NCBI GenBank assembly: GCA_019828565.1
Contig: JAHDYR010000033.1
Coordinates: 160,369-224,368 of the forward strand
From: Carpediemonas membranifera
Lineage: Eukaryota > Fornicata
Length of the DNA stretch: 64,000 bases
Direction: 5' to 3'
Under the pieces are notes generated by a model. That model saw only the letters and a program-made list of their open reading frames with translations. It searched no databases and was not told the origin of the DNA. Shown piece by piece: positions 29,360 through 39,849 of this stretch (the stretch's first letter is position 1; every line of letters starts with the position of its first letter). A program made the position numbers and the translations under genes.

Positions 29360-29503
29360 GAGGGTCCCAACTCTGACGCCGCCCGCACGTCCGTCGTGCG
29401 CCGTCACCTCGAGGAGAGGGGTAGTGTCCCAATCAATTGATTAAATCTCTTTCGCTAGCTGTTCTATCCATACCACAGTAGGACTTGAGATATGAGTCAA
29501 GGG

Positions 29504-31235
29504 TTAAACAGGGTTAAACGCGACATGTGTCACCTTGCCCTCCTCAGACTTGCTAAAAACGTACATGCCGACGACTGGATCGATCTTTGGGTCAAAATCC
29601 CGGACAACATGGAGGTATGCAACGGACTTTCCAGTCATTGAGCACCAGGCTTCAACAGCCCACTGAGTCAACCACTTCTCCTGTATGATTGGCTTACCGA
29701 TGTTGCCCTCCTCCGTGACAGTGTGTACACTGCACACTTCATGGAAAAGTTCGTCCCGGAGACCCTCCTCGGGCCGCCTGTACCCCGGAGTGGCCCGCCG
29801 GTTCATCTCTATCGCTTCCTTGTATATCTGCTCGCGGTATTTGTCCGCCTTCGTCTCCGCTGCACACTGCTCTTCATTCGTCATCGTCTCCCAGCTCTTG
29901 AACGCATGAGGCTCCGTGACGCCCTCGATCATCATGAGGCAGTGTGTTATACAGTTGCCGTGGGGCAGGGTTTTGTATCTGACCCACTGCTTGCTCTTCT
30001 CCAGCTGATTGGCGACGTCAACTCTAAACTTGACTTCCCTGCTCCTCATCTGCTCGGAAGCTGGGTCGACGTGGTCGACCTGGACATATTCAACGTCCGA
30101 CTCAGCCTCGAATGCCACCTCGTTGTCTGCCTCTTGCTCCTTATCTGCCTCACGCTTCTCCTCTGACTCTGCATTCACCTCTGACTCAGCCATCTCGTCC
30201 TCCTGCTCCTCCTCCTCTGCCTCACCCTCCTCCACTGGCTCCTCTTCCTCCTCTGACTCCTCCTCCGAGTCCTCAGGCCTGGCCTTCTCGGGCGTGATGA
30301 TGAGGGCCTTGCGCTTCACAGACATGGAGGCCTCGGGCTCGTCCGTAGTGCGTCGGGGACAGGAAGTCCTGGAGACTGTGCCAGACTGTGGCGGGATGGG
30401 GCTGCATGGGAGTGATGCATCCATGGACTTGTCAGCGTCATAGGCTGCCTCTCGCTCAGCCTGCTGCTGCAGAAGGCGTCGATGCAGCGTGATGACTTCC
30501 TCACTCTTTGCCGTCAAGCTCTTCCTCAACTGCTTGACTCTCTTCTTGTATCCTCGAACAATTTTGTGATAGTAATCGATGATAGCGCCAGTACCTGGGG
30601 GAGCAGGGGCGTACCTTCTCCCGCGGGGGTCTCCAACCATTCCAGGGCGATGATGTACTCTTCGAAGTACGAGCGGCAGGAGTGCTTCATGTAAGCAAGG
30701 TCTGCCTCCTTGCTGCGCACCCTGGCAACCATTGCTGTGACATGGTCGCGCACAAGCGCGTTGGTGGATGTCGCGTTGCGCCACGCCCGAACCTTGACAC
30801 TCAGCGCCTCTTTTTCGATACGCGCGCCCTCATTCTCCTTGGCATACTCAGCCCTCTTGGAGTTCTTGAAGGCTGTGACAGCGGCCGACTCAAACGCCTT
30901 CATCTCCTTCTCCGTGAAGGTTGCCTCGATGTTCTCGTTCGAGGTCTTATCCTGCACCTGCTGAGACAGCAATGCCTCGAGTTCTGCCTTCTTCTCGCCC
31001 TGAATCTCGAAATATGAGCACAGGTGGTTAAAGTTGATCCCTATATAAACATTTGCACCAATTACGTACCGTTCTTGACGACTATATCGAAGATATCGTT
31101 CTCGTCGAGCAATTTGTCCCGAAGAACGGCACTCTTCGCCTTGTTTGTCTTCTTCTCCTTGAATTCGGTGATAACGGCCTCAATCACATCATCTGAGGTG
31201 CTCTCGATCCACTCGTGAAGGAATTCGAACGTCAT
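29504..31235 (-). pseudogene. OTU-2: OTU-like gene, 29-nt intron, frameshifted and lacking its 3' end
   Basis: Exon 1 is 31070-31235 (MTFEFLHEWIESTSDD); the intron is 31041-31069 (GTACGT...TATATAG); exon 2 runs from 31040. Exon 1 and the intron site match OTU-1. The frame shifts at a G-run near 30625, where the second copy of this gene has one G fewer and reads through. The region after it has an acidic stretch (SEEESEEEEEPVEEGEAEE) and an OTU-like core with PHGNC. The second copy ends with the His-containing RGHATLRKG, but here similarity stops near 29513, about 36 bp from the Ty3-4 end, so the catalytic His is missing. Divergent from gene A-prime. Confidence 0.8.
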
Positions 31236-31244
31236 TCTTCTCTT

Positions 31245-31465
31245 CGTTATATCCCAATAATGGACATATAACAGAGATGAGAAAATTGCCAGTAACCGTA
31301 GGCAACGGGGTGTCGGAAACGTTATACCATACAAACGGGGGATATAATCGCTCCGAAAACATCCATTATGTGGACTGAATGGCGATATAACGTATGGGGA
31401 GTGATCCGACGAGCTTTCGGGCGGTGCAGGCTAAGACACACCAAGTCTGTGGTGCTATAACGTAC
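31245..31465. promoter_or_regulatory. Private motif array upstream of OTU-2
   Basis: GATATAACG-type sites occur at 31245-31255 (minus, 9 bases before the start codon), 31319-31328 (minus), 31341-31350 (plus, degenerate), 31383-31394 (plus) and 31455-31465 (plus). They are absent from the OTU-1 and OTU-3 promoters. Confidence 0.65.
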
Positions 31466-31895
31466 CTCGGGACGCACTGTGGAGGCCCCTAGAGTACTCG
31501 GTCATGGCATGTCAGACCAAGGGTGCCTCAAATCTGGCCCCATTCAGGATGCACCCCCTAAATGTTCCGTTGCAAGCGTCTGACGGGCGTTCTCTGGATA
31601 CCGACCAAGATGGAGGTCACGTGGATGAACGGACGATAATTACGGTATTCTGGCCATGCCTGGTACTCTCAAATCATCTGTACTGCTCTATGCTCCATTT
31701 ATAGTTCATATCGTTTCGTCCTGATGGACTTTTGGTACTTGATGTTGTTTAGAGATAATTGTTGCTTTAATGATGCTCTGCGCCCGCATACTGATGTTTC
31801 TTAGTGATATGTGCATGCCTGTATCGTTAAAGCCGCCAGTATTCTTTCTATTCTTAAGTTCGCCATTTCAGTCTCGTTGCGAGCATAAAGTGCAC
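31440..31895. repeat. Conserved intergenic block, copy 2 (inverted)
   Basis: This is the reverse complement of 4644-5110, ending at the border GAGCATAAAGTGCAC (31881-31895). It keeps the ATCCACGTGACCTCCATCTT core. With gene A-prime outside and OTU-2 inside, the 29.5-33.7 kb segment mirrors the 2.9-7.2 kb segment. Confidence 0.85.
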
Positions 31896-32009
31896 ATTGT
31901 GAAAGGAAAGTGGGTGGTTATCTAATGGATACAGGGCAGGACAAGGCACACAAATGCCGTCCTGAGGTTTGGCATGGGATACTGATCTCATACGACAAAA
32001 ATGGGCGGT

Positions 32010-32341
32010 GGTATTCGAATTTCAGAATTTCGGCATGTCCGAATTCCGAGGCAAGCGGGTAGGGTGTACAAAACCTGGCCTGGGTCCCTACTGGAGCTAA
32101 TAGATAACAGTATCACCGTGTATTCGTATTCAGAAATATAACTTGTGTTGGTATTGCTATTTCAGAATTACTTCCAGTCCAGGAGATTGTCTTAGAATTT
32201 GGATGTTCATGACTACTTTAAAAATTTAAAAAGTTCCCATGAACCCACTCCAGCTCAGGATTGCGGATCTGAGCCAAGTTTAGGTCGAATCCAAGTATTT
32301 GATAATTTTGTATGTACGAAATTCTGAAATTGCAATACCAA
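32010..32341. promoter_or_regulatory. Private motif array upstream of gene A-prime
   Basis: The motif GGTATTSSWATTTCAGAATT occurs at 32010-32029, 32120-32137 (shortened), 32148-32170 and, inverted, at 32320-32341, 15 bases before the chosen ATG. This differs completely from the gene A motif, although the two proteins share a nearly identical C-terminal half. Confidence 0.7.
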
Positions 32342-32356
32342 CAGAAAACTCGTGAT

Positions 32357-33718
32357 ATGGAGGATCTAGCTGCAAATAGCGACGATATTGTTAAGCGCTG
32401 GTCTGATAGAGTTTCATTGAAGACGCGTAGTGTGTACAAGAAGCACCTGGAGGACGTTTTGGCCAGCCTTTGCCAGGAAACAGGCGCTGAAATGCAGAAG
32501 GGCATCGAGATTGTCCGAAGCGACAACGTTACGACTTATTTGGCCCATTATTTCGCTACAAAGACGCCTGCTATGGCTAAGAGGATCGTTTCGGCTGTTC
32601 AGTCTTTCCGGAACTTCGACTTGCCACACCCCGCGAAGCCGTTGTCCTGGAAAGAGGAGGAAGAGGTGTCGCCTGCATCAGTTGAGAGTCTCCCCAGCCC
32701 GTATGGCGCCATTGCCATTCTGATCAACCAGACGGGCTGGGAGTATTCGTATCTCCAAGGTAATCTCCCCGATGCGATAGACCTTACCTCGTGCCCGAGC
32801 TGGATGGGCTTTGGCACGCTCAAATCGGGATTCCCGCAGGCCAGTGCTGTATCGGAGGCGCTCAAGGTTCAGGGGTTGACGGTTCGCATGCTTCGCTTGT
32901 CGCAGCGGATCAACGTGTCCACCGATAGGATGCAGTCTATCGGCACGCTAGAGCGCCGCGGCAGACCGCGGGAGAAGCCTCAGAAGGTCATTAAGGACAA
33001 GCGCATCAGCCTGACCGATGAGCAGTTCAGGCATCAGTTGGCGTCCAGTCACTTAACGACCACGCGGCGCCCAACGATCCTCGATCTCAACCCGGAGATC
33101 CGAAGCTCTGCCGACCTGGTGCCGCCGACGCTCGATAACTGGCTTTACAACAAGCTCAGGATTAGGATGGTCCAGCTCCACGACCAGCGTAAGCCCGAGG
33201 GGGGCGACACGGGGGAGGGTGAGTCTGACGATGAGGCGCTGTTTGACGAGACAGCTGGCGAGGCAGAGATGCCGGAGACCGCAGTGGAGGGCGAGTTTGA
33301 CGATGAGGCCGGGTTGGAGATGCTGGAAGGAGAGTGGGAGGATGAGGAGAGTTCAGACAGCGATGCCGAGGATAGCCTCGTCGACAACCTGTCATTTCTT
33401 CAGTCACAACAGGTTGAGTGTGATATGTCTGAGAGAGATACCGATGAGGGTGTCCGTAGCGGGGCCAATGGAAGTGGGCTCGCTCCGCTCTATGACGCTA
33501 TGAAGACCAGGGTGCCCAGCAGACGCATTCGCCTTCGCCGCTATCACGAGAGCGAGTCAGACTTGGGCAGCAGCAGCGACAGCGAGGACGGGATGCCGAA
33601 GCTGCCCGTTGAGGCCTTTGAGCACATCCGTGATGCCGGGATGACAACTGTGAGGCTGACGAGGGCCGAGTATGACGACGTGATGGAGAAGAGAGAGCAG
33701 GAAAAGCACCAGAAGTAA
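32357..33718 (+). CDS. Gene A-prime: paralogue of gene A, about 453 aa
   Basis: I chose the ATG at 32357 (MEDLAANSDD) because the upstream ATG at 32312 lies in the motif array; 32312 is possible. The N-terminal half is divergent from gene A but keeps the layout: SFRNFDLPHPAKPLSW, then AIAILINQTGWEYSYLQG, then LKVQGLTVRMLRLSQRI. From KVIKDKRISLTDEQFRHQL on, it is nearly identical to gene A, with an extra acidic segment (DEALFDETAGEAEMPETAVE). The tail is Ser/Asp/Glu-rich and ends EKREQEKHQK. Function unknown; a degenerate recombinase-like fold is possible. Divergent from OTU-2. Confidence 0.8.
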   Translation: MEDLAANSDDIVKRWSDRVSLKTRSVYKKHLEDVLASLCQETGAEMQKGIEIVRSDNVTTYLAHYFATKTPAMAKRIVSAVQSFRNFDLPHPAKPLSWKEEEEVSPASVESLPSPYGAIAILINQTGWEYSYLQGNLPDAIDLTSCPSWMGFGTLKSGFPQASAVSEALKVQGLTVRMLRLSQRINVSTDRMQSIGTLERRGRPREKPQKVIKDKRISLTDEQFRHQLASSHLTTTRRPTILDLNPEIRSSADLVPPTLDNWLYNKLRIRMVQLHDQRKPEGGDTGEGESDDEALFDETAGEAEMPETAVEGEFDDEAGLEMLEGEWEDEESSDSDAEDSLVDNLSFLQSQQVECDMSERDTDEGVRSGANGSGLAPLYDAMKTRVPSRRIRLRRYHESESDLGSSSDSEDGMPKLPVEAFEHIRDAGMTTVRLTRAEYDDVMEKREQEKHQK

Positions 33719-34063
33719 ATGGCGAGTGATTATCAACTGGATGCAGAGGCTGAGCGGCGTAACTAGCCTGCCAGGGTCCGTGTACACAGTATGTGTCTTG
33801 GCCAAGCTTGACTTCGTCGGTTGGCCGAAAAAGCATAAACTGCACGGGTCCAGGTCGGCAACGGTTGCCGACCTGGAAGCCGCTCCTTGGGCGTTGAAGA
33901 ACAGAAGAGAAAGCGATCAGCGATGCTTTTATGCAGTATTAAGCAGGTTGTGCGCGTCAAATGTCCGGTAATGCATTCGTCACCATCTAATCAACATCAA
34001 CTCTTTTTCTCGGCAATGCAGAGGAGAATGCCCGTCACTAAAGGATGATTTGGTACTGAATAA
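33719..34063. repeat. 3' flank of gene A-prime with a 27-bp palindrome
   Basis: It contains GGCCGAAAAAGCATAAACTG followed by the palindrome CCAGGTCGGCAAC-G-GTTGCCGACCTGG at 33850-33876. The whole stretch is repeated at 34815-35153 with the palindrome centre changed from G to C. No gene is seen in it. Confidence 0.8.
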
Positions 34064-34213
34064 ACATTATAATGAGACTGGAATGCTTGTGGACACGAAA
34101 ACAGCAATGACAACATCGGGAGCAAGACAAGAAGATGATTCAGATTTATGAGGGAGAGGACGCCAGGGATGACGGCGCCAGGGATGAGGCGCCAGGATGA
34201 GGGCGCCAGGATT
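34064..34213. repeat. Spacer with minisatellite fragment
   Basis: 150 bp separate the two copies of the duplicated 3' region. Its right part (34156-34210) is the same GCGCCAGGGATGAGG minisatellite seen at 1-358 and 7947-7995. Confidence 0.75.
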
Positions 34214-34814
34214 ACCTTAAGCTCTGCCGACCTGGTGGCTTTACAAAAAGCTCAGGATGAGGATGGTCCAGCTCCACGACCAGCGTAATCCCGATGGGGT
34301 CGACACAGGGGAGGGTGAGTCTGACGATGAGGCGCTGTTTGACGAGACAGCTGGCGAGGCAGAGATGCCGGAGACCGCAGTGGAGGGCGAGTTTGACGAT
34401 GAGGCCGGGTTGGAGATGCTGGAAGGAGAGTGGGAGGATGAGGAGAGTTCAGACAGCGATGCCGAGGATAGCCTCGTCGACAACCTGTCATTTGTTCAGT
34501 CACAACAGGTTGAGTGTGATATGTCTGAGAGAGATACCGATGAGGGTGTCCGTAGCGGGGCCAATGGAAGTGGGCTCGCTCCGCTCTATGACGCTATGAA
34601 GACCAGGGTGCCCAGCAGACGCATTCGCCTTCGCCGCTATCACGAGAGCGAGTCAGACTTGGGCAGCAGCAGCGACAGCGAGGACGGGATGCCGAAGCTG
34701 CCCGTTGAGGCCTTTGAGCACATCCGTGATGCCGGGATGACAACTGTGAGGCTGACGAGGGCCGAGTATGACGACGTGATGGAGAAGAGAGAGCAGGAAA
34801 AGCACCAGAAGTAA
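34214..34814 (+). pseudogene. Partial duplicate of gene A-prime 3' half
   Basis: It starts within AAGCTCTGCCGACCTGG of gene A-prime, carries a deletion of about 20 bp, and then matches the acidic C-terminal half to the stop codon with very few differences. It lacks the N-terminal domain and a promoter, so it is not expected to make the full protein. The duplicated flank continues to 35153. Confidence 0.85.
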
Positions 34815-35438
34815 ATGGCGAGTGATTATCAACTGGATGCAGAGGCTGAGCGGCGTAACTAGCCTGCCAGGGTCCGTGTACACAGTATGTGTCTTGGCCA
34901 AGCTTGACTTCGTCGGTTGGCCGAAAAAGCATAAACTGCACGGGTCCAGGTCGGCAACCGTTGCCGACCTGGAAGCCGCTCCTTGGGCGTTGAAGAACAG
35001 AAGAGAAAGCGATCAGCGATGCTTTTATGCAGTATTAAGCAGGTTGTGCGCGTCAAATGTCCGGTAATGCATTCGTCACCATCTAATCAACATCAACTCT
35101 TTTTCTCGGCAATGCAGAGGAGAATGCCCGTCACTAAAGGATGATTTGGTACTAACAGGCTTTAATAAGCATGTCAAGCCTGTGATCACGATAACAGCCT
35201 TCAATAACTACATCAAGGCAATACATCAAGAAGATTGTTTAAAGAGACGGCGGGGAGCAAGATGCAGGGAGAGCGGCAGGGAAACGAAGGCATGGGGACA
35301 GGAGCCCGAGAAGAGCGCCTGGAGAACGGTGAGGAAGAACGGCGGGGAAGAGCAGCCGGGCGCATGGTACACACATCTGTCATCATGTGGCATCAACATT
35401 GCCACAGTGGTCAACTCAATAACAAGCAATGTCTTCAT

Positions 35439-36723
35439 TTACTCACTGTTCTGGATCACCAATTCGTACGACGAGTAACAGTCGGGACAGAGCCGAATCT
35501 TGGGAATCGACTTGCCACAGATGACAATCTTCAGCAGCTCCATCTGTACGCAGTTGGCAGAGTTACAGAACCAGTGCCCGCACTGCCTACAGTGCACGGC
35601 TGAGTCGTTGCGTCGGCATGCGTAACACTTCTTCTCATTGAGGCAATAGCTACACGTGTATTTCCAGCGACCCTTATTGGACTCGGCCCAGTTCTTGTTC
35701 TTTCCAGTCTTAGGCCGGGGAGGGACACAGCGTGAGTTGTCGTGGAAGTTCACTTTGCATTCCTGGCAAGTCACAAACTTTGACGTCACGCGATTGTCGA
35801 TCCAGTCCAGACTGTGGCAATGGCCGCAACAGAAACAAAGCAGCCTATTCTGAATGTCGAGAATCGAGAAAGAATCATCACCGACCTCAGACACATCGTC
35901 ATCGTTGTCCCCTTGGCTGGCCAGACGTGCCTCCACGGTGGCGAGCCTCTGATCGACACTCATCGCGACACGGTGAACATCGTGCAGCACAATCGACTCG
36001 CGAGGCGCTTGAGGGGAAGCTGGAGAGGGAACCGAAGTGGGACCGGACGATGAGTGCAGGAAAGGCTTCACTTTTCACGCAAAGCTCTTGCTTCACGTGT
36101 GTAAGGGCGGGGGTGGCAGGGTTGGGGATTTCAACTGTTCTGCACTTGCCCACAAATCTCTCCGGGTCATTGATATCGGGCACACAGAGATTAAAGTCTC
36201 GGGAGTCGAGATTATCTGGCACAGGAATATTGAGTCTCGACAGGACGGATCTGATCGCGCTGGTTAGCTCCGAACGGACTGGGCGAGGGAGCTCTTGCAG
36301 AGAGCATGGACAACCTTGGGTTTCCCGTCAGATATGGCCACAGTAACCCCCATCGTCTCAGCCCAATCTCGGACGTTCTTCGCAACAACCCTTCCCATCG
36401 AGACGCCAGGTTTCAACTTCAGCTCATCGAGGAAGTCCGGTGTTTCGGAGCACGGCTGAAGAAACGACACGATGATGTGGTTGAACGCATTTCCGAGCTT
36501 TTTTGATGGACAGGCCAGTTGGGTCTGAGTCAAAGACGTCAAACGCAAACGTGAAGAAGGCCTTAAGCATGCCCATCATGAGAATTGACCGGCAAGTACT
36601 CAAAGCGGTTGTGTTCCACTTCGTCATCGGTCTCGATCTCTTAGAAACAGCCTTAACTGCATGATCGTCCGCCATGTTCTCATTTACGGCCGCGCGCTTC
36701 GTTTCTAGCTCCGTTTCTGTCAT
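35439..36723 (-). pseudogene. PHD-like zinc-finger gene 1, several frame breaks
   Basis: It begins MTETELETKRAAVNENMADD at 36723. The frame changes in an A-run near 36500, again near 36270 and near 36060; some changes may be unrecognised short introns. The C-terminal 150 residues are Cys/His-rich: CFCCGHCHS, CQECKVNFH, CSYCLNEKKCYACRR, CRQCGHWFC and LCPDCYSS. The layout matches the intact gene at 46.5-47.7 kb, so both are one family. PHD-type fingers often read histone tails, but the spacing here is not standard and the assignment is general. Divergent from the transposase-like gene at 36.8 kb. Confidence 0.65.
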
Positions 36724-36820
36724 TCCAGAGTAGATTTTCTACTAAAAATTGGCATTGTTACAACCAATCATTAACATTAATAGAGAAGGAGAATAAAGAC
36801 TCACCAGCCCGCGGCCAATC

Positions 36821-39438
36821 GTGACTCAGGTTCGCATCAGACGTCGACAGAGACGAGTTAAACATGAGGCTGGGCAATTGTCTTCTGAGCTAATCCTTAA
36901 CCTTTCAAAGAGGATGCTAATACCGAAGTGGACGCTATTACACGGCACTATTTATGCTCCTCAAGAGGATACTGGCATCAACACCATTCTATGCAGCGTG
37001 TACCTTTCCATTGACTCAGATAACGTCAGCACACATCGGTTTCGTGTTTCCAAAGCTCCCCAACGCCGTGAGTTCGTCCAGGTTGTTCAAGAGTTGCTCA
37101 GTGCAGGATATATATGTCGCCAGGATGTTTCAAAGCAGCTGTACCCCTCTCCGACTGCCACATCTATCGCTGCGGAGAAGAGGAATCACACGACTTACCC
37201 AAGAGCCTACGTGAAGCATACATCCGCAGTTGACACTCTCGCAGCCGAGAATGAGTGTCTACGGAAGCGTCTGGCCGACACGGAGCGCCTGATTCAACTA
37301 ACGAACCAGCTCAAGTCCATCACAAACGGATACAATGCCGTTAACGACGAGATCCGCATAATGAACTCTCTTGCAGGTAGGCTTAACCTTGATATTGTGC
37401 GGATATCTCCTGTTACCTCGAAGATCAAGTCTCTCGCGTGTAATATCCAGAATATGGAGGAGATAGAATCACTTCTCCAATCTGACACCGCTTGGAGGAG
37501 ATTTATCCGCAGTCACGTTCCCGCCAACATTCAGCACAGGGTAACGGCGAGAAGGTCTGATCAGGCCAATCAGGAATATGAGCTCGACCTCATCACCCAT
37601 GTCGAAGCTCCTCTTGATGTTGTACGATCATCTATTCAGGGCGACTCGGCCCATGCAGAGCACGTTGCAGGAAAGATCGTCGTCTTCTATGACTCAGAGC
37701 AGGACCGTGAGACTCACTATAGCATCATGAAAGAGCAAGGCCTCACCCCTCGGATGCAGACGAGTGCAAGATATACCCATGTATATCATGCATCATTTGA
37801 TATCATGGAGTATTATCGCCAAGCGGTTGCATTCCCCGTATCGCTGGAGACGTCACGATCCGGGCGCAAGAGTGCAGCTCGGACATTAAGACGACAGAGT
37901 CATTCCGCTGAGACGGGGACGATCCCACTCGTGTTAGAGGTGTGGGTCGATGCGTGGAGAGGGCTGACAACCGCTGTTAAGATTCGTTTCCTCGACGACT
38001 CCCACAAAGTCTTTCCGTCTGGTGCGACTCCTCCTTTCCGGATTCTTGAATACAACGGCCCAGAAAGTCTCATCACTGAGCATTTTGCCTTCATTGAACA
38101 GTCCATCGAGAGCACACACCGCGAGGTGCTGGAAGTCAGGAACACGGGTCTCCTCTGCCGAGTAACGCGTGTCTTTATTATCGCTGACCATCCAGCCATG
38201 TCCAAGGTTTGCGGGGCACTCATTGGAGGCAATTACCCCTCGCCATTCAGTCCCGTTCATTCGAAGAACAAGGGCTGGAGTCCCTTTGGTCGCACCCCGC
38301 GCTGCACCTTGGCAGATATCCTGCTGGCGAAGCATAAGTCACAGTTCGACACTATTATGGACAGAGAGGCCAAATGGGGATCCTTCTATAACCATCAGAA
38401 GAAGTGCATCGCTCCCACTTTGTTTGAGACGTCGACTGCGTCGCTGCCCAGAGACTGCGTCTTCTTATTCCCTCCAATCATGCATGTCAGTCATGACTTT
38501 GTGTCGTTGATTCATGCCATGTGCCGCATGTTCAAGCCAGAGCCAATTGACCCAGAGAGCGACCCTCGTCAAATTAAGGAGGTGAAGGCAAGGAACGCGA
38601 TGCTAGCGAATCTGGCGTCGTTTGAGCCACCCAGCCGTACGACGGGCTGCAACGAGCAAGTCAAGGGGAGAAAGATGATAGCATCGATTGGACTTAAGCT
38701 GCATCGTGCGTTCCCGCCACCCCCGTGCAGTCATTATTCATACTCGCTGCATACCTCCAGGAGCACTACTATTCCCACGAGGATGTAACTGAGAACATGG
38801 TCGTGTGGCATCGCTTGACAGCACTTCTCGTGCACCTCTTCTCTGTGACCATGTGTCTTAGCACATCTAACACGGTTGCCCCAGACATTCCGATCCGTCA
38901 ACCATCTGCGACTCCCGATACGGCGCCGTGTGTTGATACACTTCACGGATTGGCGCGTATTGCCGCGCTGCCGGATATACAAGCGAAGACTCGGGCTTCC
39001 TTTGGTCGAGTCATCGAAGAGTGCTTTGAACGTGATTTCATTGGGAATCAGGAGAGTCGAGTGCGATTGCGTCAGAACCAGACGGTTCTTGAGAGCACTA
39101 TTCTGAAGGAGCAGGTTGAGTTGCTGTTCAGATGCCTTCGTGGAGTGATTTCCTACGGAAGACGCGAAACAGATGTCCCACCCCAGTCACCCCTGAAACA
39201 TATGCGCATTCATAAGTGTTGTAAGGATGCCAATTGGTGGCTTCGTATCCGGAGTGTGCATTCTAAGACGCTGACAGCGACTGAGTGCCAAAAGCTGCAC
39301 ATGGTGTTTACGAAGGAAGTCAACGGCCTATGGCGCACTGTCTTGTCGAAAGCAGACTGTACCTTTGACTCAGACTGGCTGTATGTTCCCATTCACGAGC
39401 AGGGACACACTCTTGATGTTTGCATATGTAAGAGATAG
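36821..39438 (+). pseudogene. CMC/Plavaka-like transposase relic, one frame break
   Basis: A first frame (36821-38788; no ATG until 36914, so the start is uncertain) continues in another frame to 39438 (from about 38698). The switch lies at or near the C-run at 38719-38724. Features include a coiled segment (TLAAENECLRKRLADTERL), IPLVLEVWVDAWRG and, about 90 residues later, RVFIIADHPAMSKVCG. This resembles the first and second Asp boxes of CACTA/Plavaka-type DDE transposases (an Asp in a hydrophobic strand, then A-D-x-P-x-x-x-x-x-C). The C-x-x-C normally following is replaced by NYPSPFSP. The third acidic residue is not identified. It could instead be an unrelated nuclear protein. Confidence 0.45.
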
Positions 39439-39642
39439 TAAAGATCGGATTTAGTCTCGCGGTCAATCTCACGTGGCCCAGAGCAGCGTGCTCCTGGAAT
39501 CAACAGGGCATAAAACACCCTGCGTATTCCGGTAGCACACCGTTCTGACTCATACGTCCGTCTCTGGTTGTCGTATACAGGTCTATTTACGTGTTTGGCG
39601 ATGGCGCTCCCTTAAATCTGCTTGAACAGCGTGTCGTGGCTG

Positions 39643-39849
39643 TCAGTATGCTGCAAATGTCTCAGCGAGAAAGGAGTCACCAATCGCGTTCAGCTTTCTT
39701 GTTTCTCGCCTGATAAGGCTCGTAATATCGTTCAAGCGTGAATCTATGAAGTAATGGGACTGAATGGCCTCTATTGCGTCAATTTCTTGCGTAATCGTTG
39801 TTGAATGGCCTAGAATAGATGTTGCAGCTGCTTCCAGCTCCTGTTGCAT
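39643..39849 (-). CDS. Small ORF, 68 aa, unknown
   Basis: A helical peptide (QELEAAATSILGHSTTITQE) with an ATG start, lying alone between the transposase relic and the GNAT gene. The flanks 39439-39642 and 39850-40222 hold no other gene. It is similar in size to the small ORFs at 8800 and 47777, but sequence similarity is not evident. Confidence 0.35.
   Translation of the reverse strand: MQQELEAAATSILGHSTTITQEIDAIEAIQSHYFIDSRLNDITSLIRRETRKLNAIGDSFLAETFAAY

Larger units (their letters stand above)
24953..29477 (+). mobile_element. Ty3-4: near-intact Ty3/gypsy element with 53-bp LTRs
   Basis: Identical 53-bp terminal direct repeats at 24953-25005 and 29425-29477 start with TGTCCC and end with ACCACA. 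They are flanked by the 5-bp duplication GTAGG (24948-24952 and 29478-29482). A polypurine tract GAGGAGAGGGG lies at 29411-29421, before the right repeat. The element is 4525 bp. LTR identity implies recent insertion. LTRs this short are unusual; most Ty3 elements have repeats of hundreds of bases. There is no obvious tRNA-complementary primer site; the palindrome GTGATCAC directly follows the left LTR. Confidence 0.93.

Noticed and set aside
30009-30443. Ser-rich plus-strand frame, repeated at 62989-63282
   Set aside because: Complement of the Glu/Ser-rich acidic stretch of OTU-2.
4644-31895. A single 27-kb transposon bounded by inverted blocks, as a firm call
   Set aside because: Gene A homologues also lie outside the blocks in mirror order and a third block at 42.1 kb has no partner, so an inverted duplication explains the data equally well.
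33145-33407. Ser-rich minus-strand frames, repeated at 34241-34503
   Set aside because: Complement of the acidic region of gene A-prime.
36821-39438. Programmed ribosomal frameshift at 38720
   Set aside because: No slippery heptamer with a downstream structure is evident; a C-run error or decay is simpler.
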